A stretch of 64,000 nt of DNA from an uncultured Bacteroidales bacterium (GCA_905234275.1 CAJOHD010000002.1:1-64000), one strand, 5' to 3'. Shown: positions 27,586 to 36,411, counted from the first letter of the stretch. Notes: generated by a model from the sequence alone, not told the origin. A program made the numbers and translations.

Positions 27586-28044
27586 TTATTGTTTTTCAAA
27601 ACAAATGCCTATGTCGGTGATGCCTTTCAGCTCTTTCTCGCGCATCGCCTGCTCAATCTCAAAATGATATTCGCCGCTAAGCGGAAAACGCAGCGAAGGG
27701 TTTAAAAGTACCTTTGCCGACCTGAAAGTGCCGCTTCCTTTGCCCATCCAACGACCGTCGGGCATCGCCAAGATGCACTCGATGGTGTCGTGAGTGACGT
27801 TGCCGTTCGGAAATTCGGTATGCATGAAGACAAACAGATTGCTGTAGCGATAGCTCTCTAAATGTCTGACATTCAGATAGAAAGCGTAATCCGTCAGCGT
27901 GTCGTCGACGGTGACATTGAAATACGGAATGTTCTCGTTGTCCCACTTCGCATCGGGGATAACGACGCTTTCGTCGTACAGCTTGTTGCTGCCGCACGAA
28001 GCCATCAAAATCATCACCGCTATCGCAATTATTAGTTTTTTCAT
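27586..28044 (-). CDS. gldH: Gliding motility lipoprotein GldH
   Basis: The 152-residue lipoprotein (LMASC lipobox) has the GldH family signature segments NENIPYFNVTVDDT and DGRWMGKGSG. GldH is required for gliding in Flavobacterium; many non-gliding Bacteroidota also have it. It lies three bases upstream of PBP1A, a conserved arrangement in the phylum. Confidence 0.88.
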   Translation of the reverse strand: MKKLIIAIAVMILMASCGSNKLYDESVVIPDAKWDNENIPYFNVTVDDTLTDYAFYLNVRHLESYRYSNLFVFMHTEFPNGNVTHDTIECILAMPDGRWMGKGSGTFRSAKVLLNPSLRFPLSGEYHFEIEQAMREKELKGITDIGICFEKQ

Positions 28045-28057
28045 ATTAATATTTATT

Positions 28058-28171
28058 CGTCATTTCGAGCGTAGTCGAGAAATCCTTTATTCCCGAGTAC
28101 AATTGAATAAGTCCGTTAAACAAGGATTTCTCCATTCCGCTTCATTTCATTTCGCTCCAGTCGAAATGACG
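28058..28171. repeat. Interspersed palindromic element between ricT and gldH
   Basis: It starts CGTCATTTCGAGCGTAG and ends CAGTCGAAATGACG, with inner arms GAGAAATCC / GGATTTCTCC. A short tandem duplication (CATTTCATTTCGC) is present in the right arm. Confidence 0.85.
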
Positions 28172-28175
28172 GAGC

Positions 28176-29465
28176 TTATTCAAGTTTCGACAAATCTGCC
28201 GGCTTTCCTTCCTCTCCGTAGTCGTTGTTCTTCTGTTCCTTAATGAACGCGAAGTCTTCCAGCTGCTCCGGCATCACACCTTTTTTGTTATCTTCGATGA
28301 TAGCCTTCACCTGCTCCACAGGAATAGCCATCATGTTGTTTTTGTCAAACGGATACGAATACCACATCAAGCCCTTGAAGATGTCGATTTTCTGATAGAT
28401 TCCGTCGCCTTTCTTGGTCTTCAGCACGATGCGGTTGTCAGGGAACGCCTTCAAAGCATCGACGTATGCCTCGTACTCGTAGTTGAGGCAGCACTTCAGC
28501 TTGCCGCACTGACCAGCGAGCTTCTGCGGGTTTGGTGACAGCTGCTGCACTCTCGCCACGTTGGTTGTAACCGATTGGAAATCAGTGATCCACGAAGCGC
28601 AGCAGAGCTCGCGGCCGCATGAGCCTATGCCGCCCAGCTTAGCCGACTCCTGACGGAATCCGATCTGACGCATCTCCACACGGACATGGAACTCTTCAGC
28701 GAGTTTCTTGATTAATTCACGGAAGTCGACACGACCGTCAGCGGTATAGTAGAAGATAGCTTTTGTTCTATCACCTTGATATTCAATATCGTTTAGCTTC
28801 ATCTCAAGCTTCAGGCTCGATGCGATCTCGCGGCTGCGATACAGTGTGTGGTCTTCCTGACGGATAGCCTCGAGGAACTTCTCCACGTCGTTGACACGCG
28901 CGCGGCGATAAATCTTCTTCAGCTCTGCGACAGGGGTGTTGTTCTTCTTGCGTTTGCGCTGCTTATCGATGAGCTCGCCCACCATGGTGACGATACCGAT
29001 GTCGTGTCCGATGGCTGTCTCAACTGCAACTAATTCACCTTCAAGCAGATGCATCTCCGAAGGATAGCTGTAGAAGTCTTTTCTGTCGTTCTTGAACCTC
29101 ACCTCAGCCACCAGCAAATCGCCTTCTTTCGGGGTCTCGTTCTCAAAATCTTTGAGCCAGTTGAAGCTGTCGAGTTTGCACTGTCCGTGACGCAGCACGT
29201 TGCAACCGAACTCATATTTGTCGGCTTTTATGCGGCATCCGCGGTGAAAATCGTTGGTGAGCGTCTTTTTCATGTCGTCGTGCAACGGCCATGTCGCCTT
29301 AAACTCCTCGCCCTCGTCCTGCTTGTTCACCATCTGGTCTTCCATCTCCTCGTCCTTCATGTTCAGCTTCTGAGGGGCCGACTTCAGCAAACTGTCAACG
29401 TCTTCAGTGCTTTCCGATATATTTTCGTCGAGAATTTCTTCTTCGTTTAATTCTTTCTCTTCCAT
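28176..29465 (-). CDS. ricT: RicT/PSP1 domain protein
   Basis: The ATG at 29465 (MEEKELNEEE) is chosen over an upstream TTG. The protein has an acidic N-terminal region, then the PSP1 domain with conserved Cys residues in CGRELCCASW and QCGKLKCCLNYE. Related RicT/YaaT proteins of Bacillus form an iron-sulfur complex that assists RNase Y in RNA processing; here the partners are not visible. It is the first gene of the ricT-gldH-PBP1A cluster. Confidence 0.88.
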   Translation of the reverse strand: MEEKELNEEEILDENISESTEDVDSLLKSAPQKLNMKDEEMEDQMVNKQDEGEEFKATWPLHDDMKKTLTNDFHRGCRIKADKYEFGCNVLRHGQCKLDSFNWLKDFENETPKEGDLLVAEVRFKNDRKDFYSYPSEMHLLEGELVAVETAIGHDIGIVTMVGELIDKQRKRKKNNTPVAELKKIYRRARVNDVEKFLEAIRQEDHTLYRSREIASSLKLEMKLNDIEYQGDRTKAIFYYTADGRVDFRELIKKLAEEFHVRVEMRQIGFRQESAKLGGIGSCGRELCCASWITDFQSVTTNVARVQQLSPNPQKLAGQCGKLKCCLNYEYEAYVDALKAFPDNRIVLKTKKGDGIYQKIDIFKGLMWYSYPFDKNNMMAIPVEQVKAIIEDNKKGVMPEQLEDFAFIKEQKNNDYGEEGKPADLSKLE

Positions 29466-29500
29466 AAAAACAAATTTCTCCAATATATTTTAATAACCTG

Positions 29501-29508
29501 CAAAGATA
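29501..29508 (-). promoter_or_regulatory. -7 promoter element for ricT
   Basis: On the minus strand this reads TATCTTTGCA, 36 bases upstream of the ricT ATG. Confidence 0.7.
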
Positions 29509-29540
29509 GTGAAAATTGTATTACGAGCCTTTATTTTTTG

Positions 29541-29548
29541 TAATTTTG
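29541..29548 (+). promoter_or_regulatory. -7 promoter element (TAATTTTG) for MATE gene
   Basis: TAATTTTGCGCC ends four bases before the GTG start, so the message would be leaderless if that start is used. Confidence 0.65.
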
Positions 29549-29552
29549 CGCC

Positions 29553-30938
29553 GTGAAGCACATTTTTGGATCGACACGCGAGGAAGACGAGCAGCAGCGA
29601 CACGAACGTTTCGTTATGATGACGGAAAGTCCTGTACGTCAGCTTGTTATGAAGATGGCTGTTCCCACTATCATCTCCATGATGGTGACGGCGTTGTACA
29701 ACATCATCGACGCGTTTTTTGTAGGTCATATCTCGACTGAGGCGACGGCGGGCGTGGGAGTGTCGTTTGCCTACATGACTTTCATCAATGCGATAGGATT
29801 TTTCTTCGGACATGGCTCGGGCAATTACATCTCTACGGCGCTTGGCGCAAAGAAATATGGCGATGCCGAGAAGATGGCTGCGACGGGATTTTTCTCCTCG
29901 ATGGGGATGGGCACGATAGCCGCTGTTGTCGGTATGTTCTTCCTCTCTCCGCTTTCGCGAATGATGGGCGCTACTCCCGACATCGTGCCGTATTCCAATG
30001 ATTATCTGACGTTTATCCTTATCGGAACGCCTTTCATGATGTCGTCGCTGACGCTTAACAACCAGCTCCGTCTGCAAGGCAACGCCCGTTATGCGATGGT
30101 GGGAATTTCCACCGGCGCGGTGCTGAACATCTTCCTCGATGCGCTGCTGATTTACGGTTTCGACATGGGTGTGATGGGTGCCTCGCTGGCTACCTGCATC
30201 AGCCAGATGGTGGGGTGGTTTGTTTTGCTTCTCGGCACCGAGAAAAGCGGTAACGTGCACATCCGGTTCCGTAATTTCACCCCGACTTTGCGAAGCTATA
30301 TCGACATTTTCAACGGTGGACTGCCTTCTTTATGCCGACATGTCTTTGTCTGCATCAGCACCATCATGCTGAACCGATATGCGGCGTTTTATGCTGCTCC
30401 TGGCACCGAGGCGAGCGCCATTGCCGCCTTTGCGATAGTGTCGCGAGTGATGATGTTCGCCTTCTCTATAATCCTCGGAATAGGGCAGGGGTTCCAGCCT
30501 GTCTGCGGCTTCAACCACGGCGCCGGGCTTCACGAACGAGTGCGGAAGTCGTTCATCTTCACCACGCAGCTTGCCACTATCATATTGATAGTCATATCGA
30601 TAGCATTTGCGATCTTCGCTCCTGATATCGTGAGTTTGTTCCGCAGCGAGGACGCCGAGCTGGTAAGAATTGGCTCAAGAGTTTTGCGGTGGCAATGCCT
30701 CTCGTTCCCTCTCATCGGGGTGAGCACCGTCACCAACATGATGTATCAAACCACTCGTAAGACATTGGTAGCCACGCTGTTATCCATGGGGCGACAAGGC
30801 ATTTTCTTTATCCCGACCATCATGATTCTGCCACTCTTCATCGGCTTCCAAGGCGTTGAAATGACCCAAGCTGTCGCCGATGCGCTCACATTTTTGTTGG
30901 CATTGCCGTTCGCTATCAAAGAAATGAGGTGCTCTTGA
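29553..30938 (+). CDS. MATE family multidrug efflux transporter
   Basis: The 461-residue polytopic protein matches the MATE family: MTESPVRQLVMKMAVPTIIS at the N terminus (near residue 23) and repeated membrane helices. It exports drugs or metabolites in exchange for cations; the substrate is unknown. The GTG at 29553 sits where transcription should start. An ATG at 29616 or 29619 is an alternative that shortens the protein by about 21 residues. Confidence 0.88.
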   Translation: MKHIFGSTREEDEQQRHERFVMMTESPVRQLVMKMAVPTIISMMVTALYNIIDAFFVGHISTEATAGVGVSFAYMTFINAIGFFFGHGSGNYISTALGAKKYGDAEKMAATGFFSSMGMGTIAAVVGMFFLSPLSRMMGATPDIVPYSNDYLTFILIGTPFMMSSLTLNNQLRLQGNARYAMVGISTGAVLNIFLDALLIYGFDMGVMGASLATCISQMVGWFVLLLGTEKSGNVHIRFRNFTPTLRSYIDIFNGGLPSLCRHVFVCISTIMLNRYAAFYAAPGTEASAIAAFAIVSRVMMFAFSIILGIGQGFQPVCGFNHGAGLHERVRKSFIFTTQLATIILIVISIAFAIFAPDIVSLFRSEDAELVRIGSRVLRWQCLSFPLIGVSTVTNMMYQTTRKTLVATLLSMGRQGIFFIPTIMILPLFIGFQGVEMTQAVADALTFLLALPFAIKEMRCS

Positions 30939-30944
30939 CCTTTG

Positions 30945-31445
30945 TCATTCAATAGGTTTCACAATCTCAATTCTTAATCCTAAAGCATTGATAATGCTGT
31001 AAATTGTAGAGATTGTCGGATCAATAAGACCGTTTTCAATGCGAGAAATGTAGCTTTTGTTGGCTCCAATTCGCTTCCCAAGTTCGGTTTGCGACATTTT
31101 TTCTTCTTTTCTTGCATCACGAATCAGCTGTCCCATATAAAAAGCATAGGCTTTTTTACGGAATTCGGTCCTTTCAGGCGTTCCCACCTTACCGTATTTC
31201 GCATCTAAAACCTCATCGTAGCTGTGCAGCAAGTTTTCTTTTGTATTCATAGTATAAATGTTTCCTTCCCATTCAATACGCAATTCGAACAATTCGTCTT
31301 TGATATGCTTGATGAATTTTGGATTCAATCGCTTCACTCTTTTTAGCATATCGAGCACGTAATCAATCTTTTCCCTCACGTCTTTATCTAAAGATCCGAT
31401 AAAATCTTTAAAATAATCTCCAAAATAAATAACCTTTCTTTCCAT
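30945..31445 (-). CDS. Fused HigB-like toxin fragment and HigA-like antitoxin
   Basis: The 166-residue protein joins two normally separate genes. Residues 1-65 match the N-terminal half of a HigB/RelE-type toxin (phage-derived Gp49-like, SLDKDVREKIDYVL, ELFELRIEWEGNIY). Residue 66 is a Met followed by an antitoxin of about 101 residues that would be complete on its own: KMSQTELGKRIGANKSYISR is a Cro/C1-type HTH. The toxin's catalytic second half is missing. The likely origin is a deletion that fused the pair in frame. The antitoxin could still be made from its own ATG at 31250. Confidence 0.78.
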   Translation of the reverse strand: MERKVIYFGDYFKDFIGSLDKDVREKIDYVLDMLKRVKRLNPKFIKHIKDELFELRIEWEGNIYTMNTKENLLHSYDEVLDAKYGKVGTPERTEFRKKAYAFYMGQLIRDARKEEKMSQTELGKRIGANKSYISRIENGLIDPTISTIYSIINALGLRIEIVKPIE

Positions 31446-31594
31446 TGCAAAATTATAAAAAGTTTCAATGTATTACAACGTTTTGTAAAAATAATTTTTT
31501 GGTAAGGTTCAAAGCCTCACAATTTCAGTTTGGGTTTCATTTGCAAATATACAAAAAACTTTTCAACATTAATACCTTATTTAAAAATTAATAC

Positions 31595-31602
31595 TATTTT
31601 TG
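31595..31602 (+). promoter_or_regulatory. -7 promoter element (TATTTTTG) of 6S-like RNA
   Basis: TATTTTTGCACCG is a good -7 element upstream of a structured non-coding region; predicted start near 31609. Confidence 0.65.
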
Positions 31603-31608
31603 CACCGT

Positions 31609-31846
31609 GAGTAAAAGATTGTAAAACAAAATAAAGACATGTAGAAGAAACAGTGTAAAATAATCATACACAGAGCTTTACGCTCTTATTCTCTTTTGTC
31701 AAAATCTGGTAAATTTTACATGTAGCGGGAATAAGCTGGCGGAAGGCTCGCGTCTTTTTAGGCGCGAGCTGTTTTCTTGCTTATCGGCTACGAGGTTTAC
31801 CAGAGCCCGACAAAAAGATAAGCGGAGACAGCGAGCGCCTTTTTTT
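31609..31846 (+). ncRNA. Long-hairpin structured RNA, 6S-like candidate
   Basis: Five nested helices fold into one long rod: CTTAT (31685) with ATAAG (31818), CTTTTGTC (31693) with GACAAAAAG (31809), CTGGTAAA (31706) with TTTACCAG (31796), GTAGC (31722) with GCTAC (31787), and ATAAGC (31731) with GCTTAT (31779). The tip is GCTCGCG / CGCGAGC (31746-31769). A separate small hairpin AGAGC..GCTCT lies 5' of the rod. The 3' end is a seven-T run after GCGAGCGCC. A long irregular hairpin of this size is the general plan of 6S RNA, and Bacteroidales 6S RNAs are known. The precise family was not confirmed. Confidence 0.6.
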
Positions 31847-31851
31847 GTTTA

Positions 31852-31903
31852 GAGTTGAGAGTGTAGAGTTTAGAGTAGTTGAGAGTTTGAAGTTTGGAGT
31901 GTA
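31852..31903. repeat. Low-complexity heptamer repeat (AGAGTTTAGAGTG type)
   Basis: Near-tandem units of GAGTTTAGAGT occupy this stretch. The inverse of the same sequence is embedded in the polysaccharide deacetylase gene at 55231. Confidence 0.65.
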
Positions 31904-31933
31904 TGAAAAAAGCGGCCTCATTAAAGGCATTAA

Positions 31934-31991
31934 GCGGCTGCCTTAAGGGCATTAAAGCCATTAATGCCGTTAATGCCCTTAAGGCAGCCGC
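31934..31991. repeat. Perfect 22-bp inverted repeat
   Basis: The 22-base arm starting GCGGCTGCCTTAAGGG (31934-31955) and its exact complement (31970-31991) enclose a 14-base loop. Further partial copies of GCGGC and TTAAGGCAGCCGCC flank it on both sides. No T-run follows, so it is not a simple terminator. It lies in the long gene-free gap between the 6S-like RNA and the next gene. Confidence 0.85.
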
Positions 31992-32084
31992 AATATGGTG
32001 GTTAAGGCAGCCGCCATTGCAAAGTGGAGAAATCTAAATAATAAATAAATTAAACAACAAAATAACTAACTAAAACAACAAAAA

Positions 32085-32387
32085 ATGAAAAAAACTGAAT
32101 TTTTGGAAAAAGCAGGTTTTACAAAGTCTTCAGAAGATGCGAAGGTTTTTACTAGAGCATTGAGCGACACATGTGTTGTCGTAGCGTTCATTAATGGAAA
32201 TGGTGTTATTTTTCACCTGATGATTAATGGAAAGACAATCGCATGCACAATTCAAACTGTAGAATATGAAGATATCGCTGAGGCATTTAAAGAATTAATG
32301 AAAGCTTTACAGACAGTAATAAATGATTTGAACAATGCTTGTAAGCTACAAAATGAAATTTTGGATTTGATAAATAAAACAAAATAA
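32085..32387 (+). CDS. Small protein of unknown function
   Basis: A 100-residue soluble protein, MKKTEFLEKAGFTKSSEDAK..., with no signal peptide and a C-terminal helical region. No family was recognised. It lies 24 bases upstream of a large secreted protein and may share its transcript. The stretch just before it has no obvious -7 element, so the promoter is uncertain. Confidence 0.6.
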   Translation: MKKTEFLEKAGFTKSSEDAKVFTRALSDTCVVVAFINGNGVIFHLMINGKTIACTIQTVEYEDIAEAFKELMKALQTVINDLNNACKLQNEILDLINKTK

Positions 32388-32411
32388 TTCATAATAAATA
32401 TTATAAAAGCT

Positions 32412-35400
32412 ATGAAAAAAAGATTTACATTTATAATCGCAGCAATAGCGGCGATAATTATGATTACACAGTCATTGACAGCCTCAGGACAAACAGGTAC
32501 TACAGTGACAACAACATTTACATCAAGCACAGAATATACAGCTGGTATGACGCTTAATTGCACTGAAGGCGGTTTGTCGTGGATTACTTCTGGAAAACCA
32601 AATGGTTACGATGGTACTAGAGGAATTCAATATAGTAAAACTGATACGGATTTGACCACAACTATTCCAAATGTTACAATTACCAAGGTCGTTGTGACAG
32701 CATCTACAAATGCTGATGGTAATACTATTTCTGTATCCGTTGGTGAAACATTATTAGGTGATGCTCAATCAATTGCATCAGGTACTTCCAACAATAATAC
32801 ACAATACACGTTTGATAGCAATAGTGGTACTGGAGAAATAAAAGTTAGTTGTGATGACGATAATAAATCTCTTTATGTAAAATCAATTGCAGTAACTTAC
32901 GTTTGCAAAATCACCTATAATGCTAATAATGCCACATCGGGAACTGCCCCGGTCGCAACAACACATAATAAAGGCACGAACGTGACATTGGCGACAAATA
33001 CGGGTGATTTACAGAAAACAGGATATTCATTTAATGGTTGGAATGACAAAGCCGATGGTACCGGGAATCACTATAATGCAGGCGGCACTTTTACTAATAT
33101 TCAAACTAATGTAACCCTGTATGCAGAATGGGAAGAAGCAGGTTCAGATCCATCTTTTATTGCTTCTGATATAACAATAGGTAAAAATGAAACAGAAAAA
33201 GCATTGGCTTATACAGTAAATAATCCAGTTACTGGTGGATCTGTTTCTGCTGCAATAAAAACTAGCAGCCCATCTGGTTGGCTTACAGTCGGTGCCGTCG
33301 CTGAACCAACAGCTGCAAGTTCAACTGTGTCGTTGTCATGCTCGGCTAACACTATTGGTCAGCGTACAGCTACTGTTACTTTAACTTATAAAAATAGTGG
33401 AGAGGAAACACTTACAACTAAAGACGTTAGTGTTACACAAGATCCGGCAACATATACTGTGACTTATTACGCAAACGGTGGTACGGGTGATCCAATTGTA
33501 GACGGTCCATATGAATATGGTACAGATGTCAATGCAATAACAAATACATTTACAGCACCTGCAAAAAAGCAATTTGCATGGTGGGGTGATAATGAATTAG
33601 GAGATGAAGATATATATGATGAGGGTGATCCTATTACAGGAGCTAGTGGTATTACAGGAAATATAGTTTTATACGCTATTTGGGAAGTTTTGCCAACATA
33701 TAGTTTAGTGACAAGTACAGATCAAATTGTTCCAGGAGCACATTATATTATTGCGAGCAGTAAAACTGTAACAGGTGAATTAGTTTATGATTATGCAATG
33801 GGCGCACAAAGTGGTAATACAAGACCGGGTGTGCAAATTAAAGTTAAAAGCGGGACACCTAATTATATTGAAGCAGTAACAGGAATAAAAGAAGTGGTTT
33901 TAAGTGGTCCTGATGCAAGCGGTAAATGGACAATGTATGATGAAGACGGAGTTGAAATATCTTCTACTACTTATCACTTTGTTGCATCAACTTCGGGTTC
34001 TAGTAATTATATAACAGCTACAAACGGTTCAACAGATAATGCAAAATGGTCTGTCGAATTTGACAAATCAAGTGGTCAAGTTAAACTAACAGCTGCTTCT
34101 GGAACCAAAAATTTATTAAAGATGAATGATTCAAGCCATGCTTTTACATGTTATGGGTCAACATCTACTGGCGTTTCATGGGGCTATCTATACAAAAAAG
34201 ATAACGACTCGAACATTCACCCATACAGTTCCTCGGTTTACAACAGTGGCGACGATGTTACAATTAGCGATAATATAACATTAAGCGATACATATAAACT
34301 TACTATTGGTGTTGGCGCAATCGTGAGATTCACAGGAACCCTTGCCACTGCCAACGCTACAAACCTCGTCATTGAAGACGGCGGTCAGCTTATTCTCGCC
34401 AATACAAATACTGGTGTCGCAGCCACTGTGAAGAAGGACGTATCTGCGGCAACAGCTGCATCAAAGACAGACGCTACCTATTGGTACGCCATCTCTGCTG
34501 GTGTCGAGAATCCTTCAATCTCAAGCAATACCAACCTTATAACAGAGTCGGCTGGTGACCCAACATACGATTTATATCGTTTCAACGAAGAGAAAAATGC
34601 AGGAAATGCTTGGGAAAACTACAGAAACTCTAATTATAGCGCAACGTTCACAACATTAGAAAAAGGTCGCGGATACCTCTATCGCAATGCATCAGCCCTG
34701 ACAATAACAATGACTGGTGATATCAACGTTGAGGACTTTGAATATGATGTAACAAAGACAGGTACTGGTGAATACGCTGGTTTCAACCTCATCGGTAATC
34801 CTTATACACACAATATCTATAAAGGTACTGGCACAGCTATCACTAACGGAACCAGCACACTATCGACAGGTTTCTATTACCTTGAACCAAGCACTGGCAA
34901 ATGGGCAAAAGGAACAGATCAGAGTACTGCTATTGCTCCTAACCAGGGAATCCTCGTGCAGGTTAATGAAACTGGTAATATCAACATGACCAACACAAAT
35001 TCTAATGGTAGTGCAAAATCGCACAACGATTATATCATGCTCAGTGTCGCCAACAGCCAGTATTCAGATGAAGCTTATGCTTGGTTTGATAAAGGTATAG
35101 GTCTTAATAAAATTGAGCATCGCAATTCTGAAATCCCAATGCTCTACATTAACCAGAATGGTGAAAACTTCGCAATAGCAACAATGAGCGACGAGACACA
35201 ATCGTTCAACCTGAATTTCAAAGCCACTACAATGGGTAAATACACATTGAGCTACGAAACAAAGGGTGAGTACAGCTATCTCCACGTAATTGATCGCCTT
35301 ACTGGCGAGGATGTGGATATGCTGATGGATGGCGAATATAGCTTCATAGCAAGTCCAAGCGATAGCGAAAACCGTTTCATTGTTCGTTTGGAGTACTCAA

Positions 35401-35612
35401 ATGGTTCTGAGAACTCGGAAAGCTCTATCTTCGCATACCAGAGCGGTAGCGATATCATTGTTAACGGCGAAGGCGAACTGCAAATATTCGATGTGACAGG
35501 AAGAATGGTTCAAAACATGAATGTGAACGGCGTTGAAACAATCAGCGTACAGTCACATGGTGTTTACATCTTCAAACTTAATGAGAAAGTTCAAAAAATT
35601 GTTGTTCGCTAA
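32412..35612 (+). CDS. Large secreted protein with InlB-like repeats and T9SS C-terminal domain
   Basis: This 1066-residue protein has a signal peptide, two InlB/Listeria-Bacteroides-type repeats (about 165-240, ending LYAEWE, and 348-426, ending LYAIWEV), and between them a BACON-like domain (about 247-345) ending in VSVTQDP. The last about 420 residues are the conserved tail shared with the proteins at 207 and 40293, including the block GFNLIGNPYTHNIYKG and the C-terminal QKIVVR sorting end. It is presumably a surface adhesin or carbohydrate-binding protein. The small PLGSGL protein follows 21 bases downstream. Confidence 0.85.
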   Translation: MKKRFTFIIAAIAAIIMITQSLTASGQTGTTVTTTFTSSTEYTAGMTLNCTEGGLSWITSGKPNGYDGTRGIQYSKTDTDLTTTIPNVTITKVVVTASTNADGNTISVSVGETLLGDAQSIASGTSNNNTQYTFDSNSGTGEIKVSCDDDNKSLYVKSIAVTYVCKITYNANNATSGTAPVATTHNKGTNVTLATNTGDLQKTGYSFNGWNDKADGTGNHYNAGGTFTNIQTNVTLYAEWEEAGSDPSFIASDITIGKNETEKALAYTVNNPVTGGSVSAAIKTSSPSGWLTVGAVAEPTAASSTVSLSCSANTIGQRTATVTLTYKNSGEETLTTKDVSVTQDPATYTVTYYANGGTGDPIVDGPYEYGTDVNAITNTFTAPAKKQFAWWGDNELGDEDIYDEGDPITGASGITGNIVLYAIWEVLPTYSLVTSTDQIVPGAHYIIASSKTVTGELVYDYAMGAQSGNTRPGVQIKVKSGTPNYIEAVTGIKEVVLSGPDASGKWTMYDEDGVEISSTTYHFVASTSGSSNYITATNGSTDNAKWSVEFDKSSGQVKLTAASGTKNLLKMNDSSHAFTCYGSTSTGVSWGYLYKKDNDSNIHPYSSSVYNSGDDVTISDNITLSDTYKLTIGVGAIVRFTGTLATANATNLVIEDGGQLILANTNTGVAATVKKDVSAATAASKTDATYWYAISAGVENPSISSNTNLITESAGDPTYDLYRFNEEKNAGNAWENYRNSNYSATFTTLEKGRGYLYRNASALTITMTGDINVEDFEYDVTKTGTGEYAGFNLIGNPYTHNIYKGTGTAITNGTSTLSTGFYYLEPSTGKWAKGTDQSTAIAPNQGILVQVNETGNINMTNTNSNGSAKSHNDYIMLSVANSQYSDEAYAWFDKGIGLNKIEHRNSEIPMLYINQNGENFAIATMSDETQSFNLNFKATTMGKYTLSYETKGEYSYLHVIDRLTGEDVDMLMDGEYSFIASPSDSENRFIVRLEYSNGSENSESSIFAYQSGSDIIVNGEGELQIFDVTGRMVQNMNVNGVETISVQSHGVYIFKLNEKVQKIVVR

Positions 35613-35633
35613 ATTATGAAAGGAGAAATTAAG

Positions 35634-35891
35634 ATGAAAAAGATATTATTTGCAATCGCTATAGTTTTGACAATCAGCTTTACAGCTAATGCACAGAGTA
35701 AAAACGACGCTTTCGTTACTGAATGGGGTAGTGGTACTCGCACATGGGGCGATGATGCTCTCGGTCTTCTGATTCCAACAGGAGCAATAGGTGGTTCTAA
35801 CGACGATCAACCTCTTCCTCTTGGCAGCGGTCTCTTAGTCCTTACCGCTCTCGGTGCAGGATATGCTGTAGCCAAGAAAAGAAAGAGATAA
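35634..35891 (+). CDS. Small exported protein with PLGSGL C-terminal anchor-like tail
   Basis: The ATG at 35634 is chosen because AGGAG (35621-35625) precedes it at good spacing. The 85-residue protein has a signal peptide ending TANAQ, then DAFVTEW in the mature part. It ends PLGSGLLVLTALGAGYAV followed by KKRKR. It is the clearest of the three paralogues (3975, 39929) and follows its large partner directly. Confidence 0.85.
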   Translation: MKKILFAIAIVLTISFTANAQSKNDAFVTEWGSGTRTWGDDALGLLIPTGAIGGSNDDQPLPLGSGLLVLTALGAGYAVAKKRKR

Positions 35892-35892
35892 T

Positions 35893-35978
35893 GTCATTTA
35901 GGAGGAGATTTCTCCACTCCGCCTATCGGCTTCGGTCGAAATGACGGGAGGGGGGGGATCGTTTCGCTCGAAATGACA
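35893..35978. repeat. Interspersed palindromic elements downstream of the pair
   Basis: GTCATTTAGGAGGAGATTTC...GGTCGAAATGACGG is followed by a second half-copy ending CGCTCGAAATGAC, separated by a run of G. It lies just after the small-protein stop codon. Confidence 0.8.
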
Positions 35979-35997
35979 ATAACCCCCAAGCTACAGC

Positions 35998-36067
35998 AAT
36001 GTAGCTCTAACATGTTTAGTTTTAGTTTTGTTTGGGTTCCCCGTTGTGATAACGGGGAATCTTTTTT
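35998..36067. repeat. 70-bp direct repeat, copy 1 (left of TA pair)
   Basis: The unit runs from AATGTAGCTCTAACATG to a CCCCGTT / AACGGGG hairpin followed by T. The second copy at 36625-36694 differs at one position (T at 36047, C in the other copy). The hairpin plus T-run can act as a terminator. Confidence 0.9.
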
Positions 36068-36084
36068 TTGTGTAGTTTTACATT

Positions 36085-36411
36085 TTATTCCGGTTTGGGC
36101 AATTCATTAGTCAATAATTTTGACGGAACTATGTCATAAACAATAACATAATCTTTGTAAATTATGAAGAATACCGCAAGTCTTCCATGTTTCACAAGCA
36201 TTCGCCTTGAATCAGGATGATGGACATCCGCCGTATCCCATATTAATTGGGGCATTGTATCTGCACGATAAGATAATGTAAGAATTTCATCAACTAACGA
36301 ATTAGTGTACCGAACTCCCGATTCGGCAGTGTTTATTGATGAAATAAATTTTGCAATCTCTTCTATCTTGTCGTAAAGTCCTCTTGAGAATCTAACATTG
36401 TACGTTTTCAT
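36085..36411 (-). CDS. RelE/ParE-type toxin
   Basis: The ATG at 36411 gives a 108-residue protein (MKTYNVRFSRGLYDKIEEIAKFI...) of the type II RelE/ParE toxin family, which cleaves ribosome-bound mRNA or blocks gyrase. Family features are the N-terminal helical region, DSRRMLVKHGRLAVFF (given as separate parts here), and the C-terminal YDIVPSK strand. It overlaps the upstream antitoxin by 20 bases. The pair is flanked by 70-bp direct repeats. Confidence 0.78.
   Translation of the reverse strand: MKTYNVRFSRGLYDKIEEIAKFISSINTAESGVRYTNSLVDEILTLSYRADTMPQLIWDTADVHHPDSRRMLVKHGRLAVFFIIYKDYVIVYDIVPSKLLTNELPKPE

Noticed and set aside
31852..31991. Possible CRISPR-like array
   Set aside because: Units are low-complexity and irregular with no spacers of constant length, and no cas gene is present.
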